NCBI GenBank assembly: GCA_030840415.1
Contig: JAVEEO010000135.1
Location: forward strand, 1 to 5,940
DNA from: Pseudonocardiales bacterium
Lineage (GTDB): Bacteria; Actinomycetota; Actinomycetes; Mycobacteriales; Jatrophihabitantaceae
Length of the DNA: 5,940 nt
Reading direction: 5' to 3'
Shown here in pieces: positions 5,714 through 5,940 of the stretch. Each line of letters begins with the position of its first letter. Within the stretch, counting starts at the first letter, position 1. The notes under the pieces are model-generated. The model was given only the letters and a program-made list of their open reading frames with translations, ran no database searches and was not told where the DNA came from. Made by a program: the position numbers and the translations under genes.

Positions 5714-5940
5714 CTAGCGCAACTGGTCGTCGACGAAGGCCGGCCGGGCGGCGTAGTAGCCGGTGGCAGCCGAGCCGAGGACGGCCAGGATCAGCAGCAC
5801 CAGCGGCGCGGTCCAGCTGTCGGAGATCCCCAGCAGCACCCCGACCAGCAGCGGTCCGGTGCCGGCCAGCAGGTAGCCGATGCCCTGGACGAACGCCGAC
5901 AGCGCCGTGGTGGTGGCGATCTCACGGGAGCGCAGCCCGA
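5714..5940 (-). CDS. C-terminal part of a CynX/NimT-like MFS transporter
   Basis: Reading on the - strand from the window edge to a TAG stop (5716-5714) gives 74 residues; the start lies beyond the window. The fragment begins with GLRSREIATTTALSAFVQGI, followed by a GYLLAGTGPLLVGVL helix, an SDSWTAP loop, and a final helix ending YYAARPAFV. Arg at the start of the segment, the gap-free Q-G-I-G-Y-L-L-A turn, and the S-W-T-x-P loop before the last helix are characteristic of the last two membrane helices of the CynX/NimT (cyanate or 2-nitroimidazole transporter) branch of the major facilitators. The substrate cannot be given. It converges on the TauE/SafE gene, and no terminator hairpin with a T-run is visible between them. 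Confidence 0.8.
   Translation of the reverse strand, partial: GLRSREIATTTALSAFVQGIGYLLAGTGPLLVGVLLGISDSWTAPLVLLILAVLGSAATGYYAARPAFVDDQLR

Overview
The window is about 70% G+C or higher, with a strong G/C bias at third codon positions, several GTG starts, and gene families typical of high-GC Gram-positive bacteria. It looks like chromosomal DNA of an actinomycete; the genus cannot be told from the sequence alone. I see no tRNA, rRNA, CRISPR array, transposase, integrase or phage gene.

Layout, left to right. Positions 1-69 are the 3' end of an unidentified + strand gene. A short gap with a candidate leaderless promoter leads into a long FUSC-family (YccS/AaeB-like) membrane protein gene (159-2393, +). 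The end of that gene and the 139 bp after it are unusually repeat-rich: a 15-bp coding repeat, a 16-bp degenerate repeat running through the stop codon, and a 5-bp repeat just ahead of a probable promoter and operator. Next comes a two-gene operon, a MarR-type regulator (2533-3024, +) overlapping by GTGA an MFS_3/EntS-like exporter gene (3021-4445, +). The exporter's tail overlaps by 35 bp the end of a convergent Nudix hydrolase gene (4411-4899, -). The Nudix gene is divergent, with a 55-bp gap, from a TauE/SafE-family permease gene (4955-5698, +). That gene converges, with a 15-bp gap, on the 3' end of a CynX/NimT-like MFS transporter gene (5714 to the window edge, -).

How they work together. 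The only firm functional unit is the MarR-MFS pair: a perfect inverted repeat (CTTGCC-GATA-GGCAAG) lies over the predicted -10 region, so the regulator probably represses its own operon and releases the exporter when a ligand binds. FUSC, TauE/SafE and CynX proteins are also membrane transporters, so four of the five identifiable complete genes plus the right-edge fragment, apart from the regulator and the Nudix enzyme, concern transport across the membrane. Nothing shows that they handle one substrate.

I did not find a convincing undescribed multi-gene system. The items most worth checking are the operator/repeat region at 2469-2511, the same five-residue Ala-x-Pro-Ser-x repeat in the tails of two unrelated membrane proteins, and the repeat that carries the FUSC stop codon.
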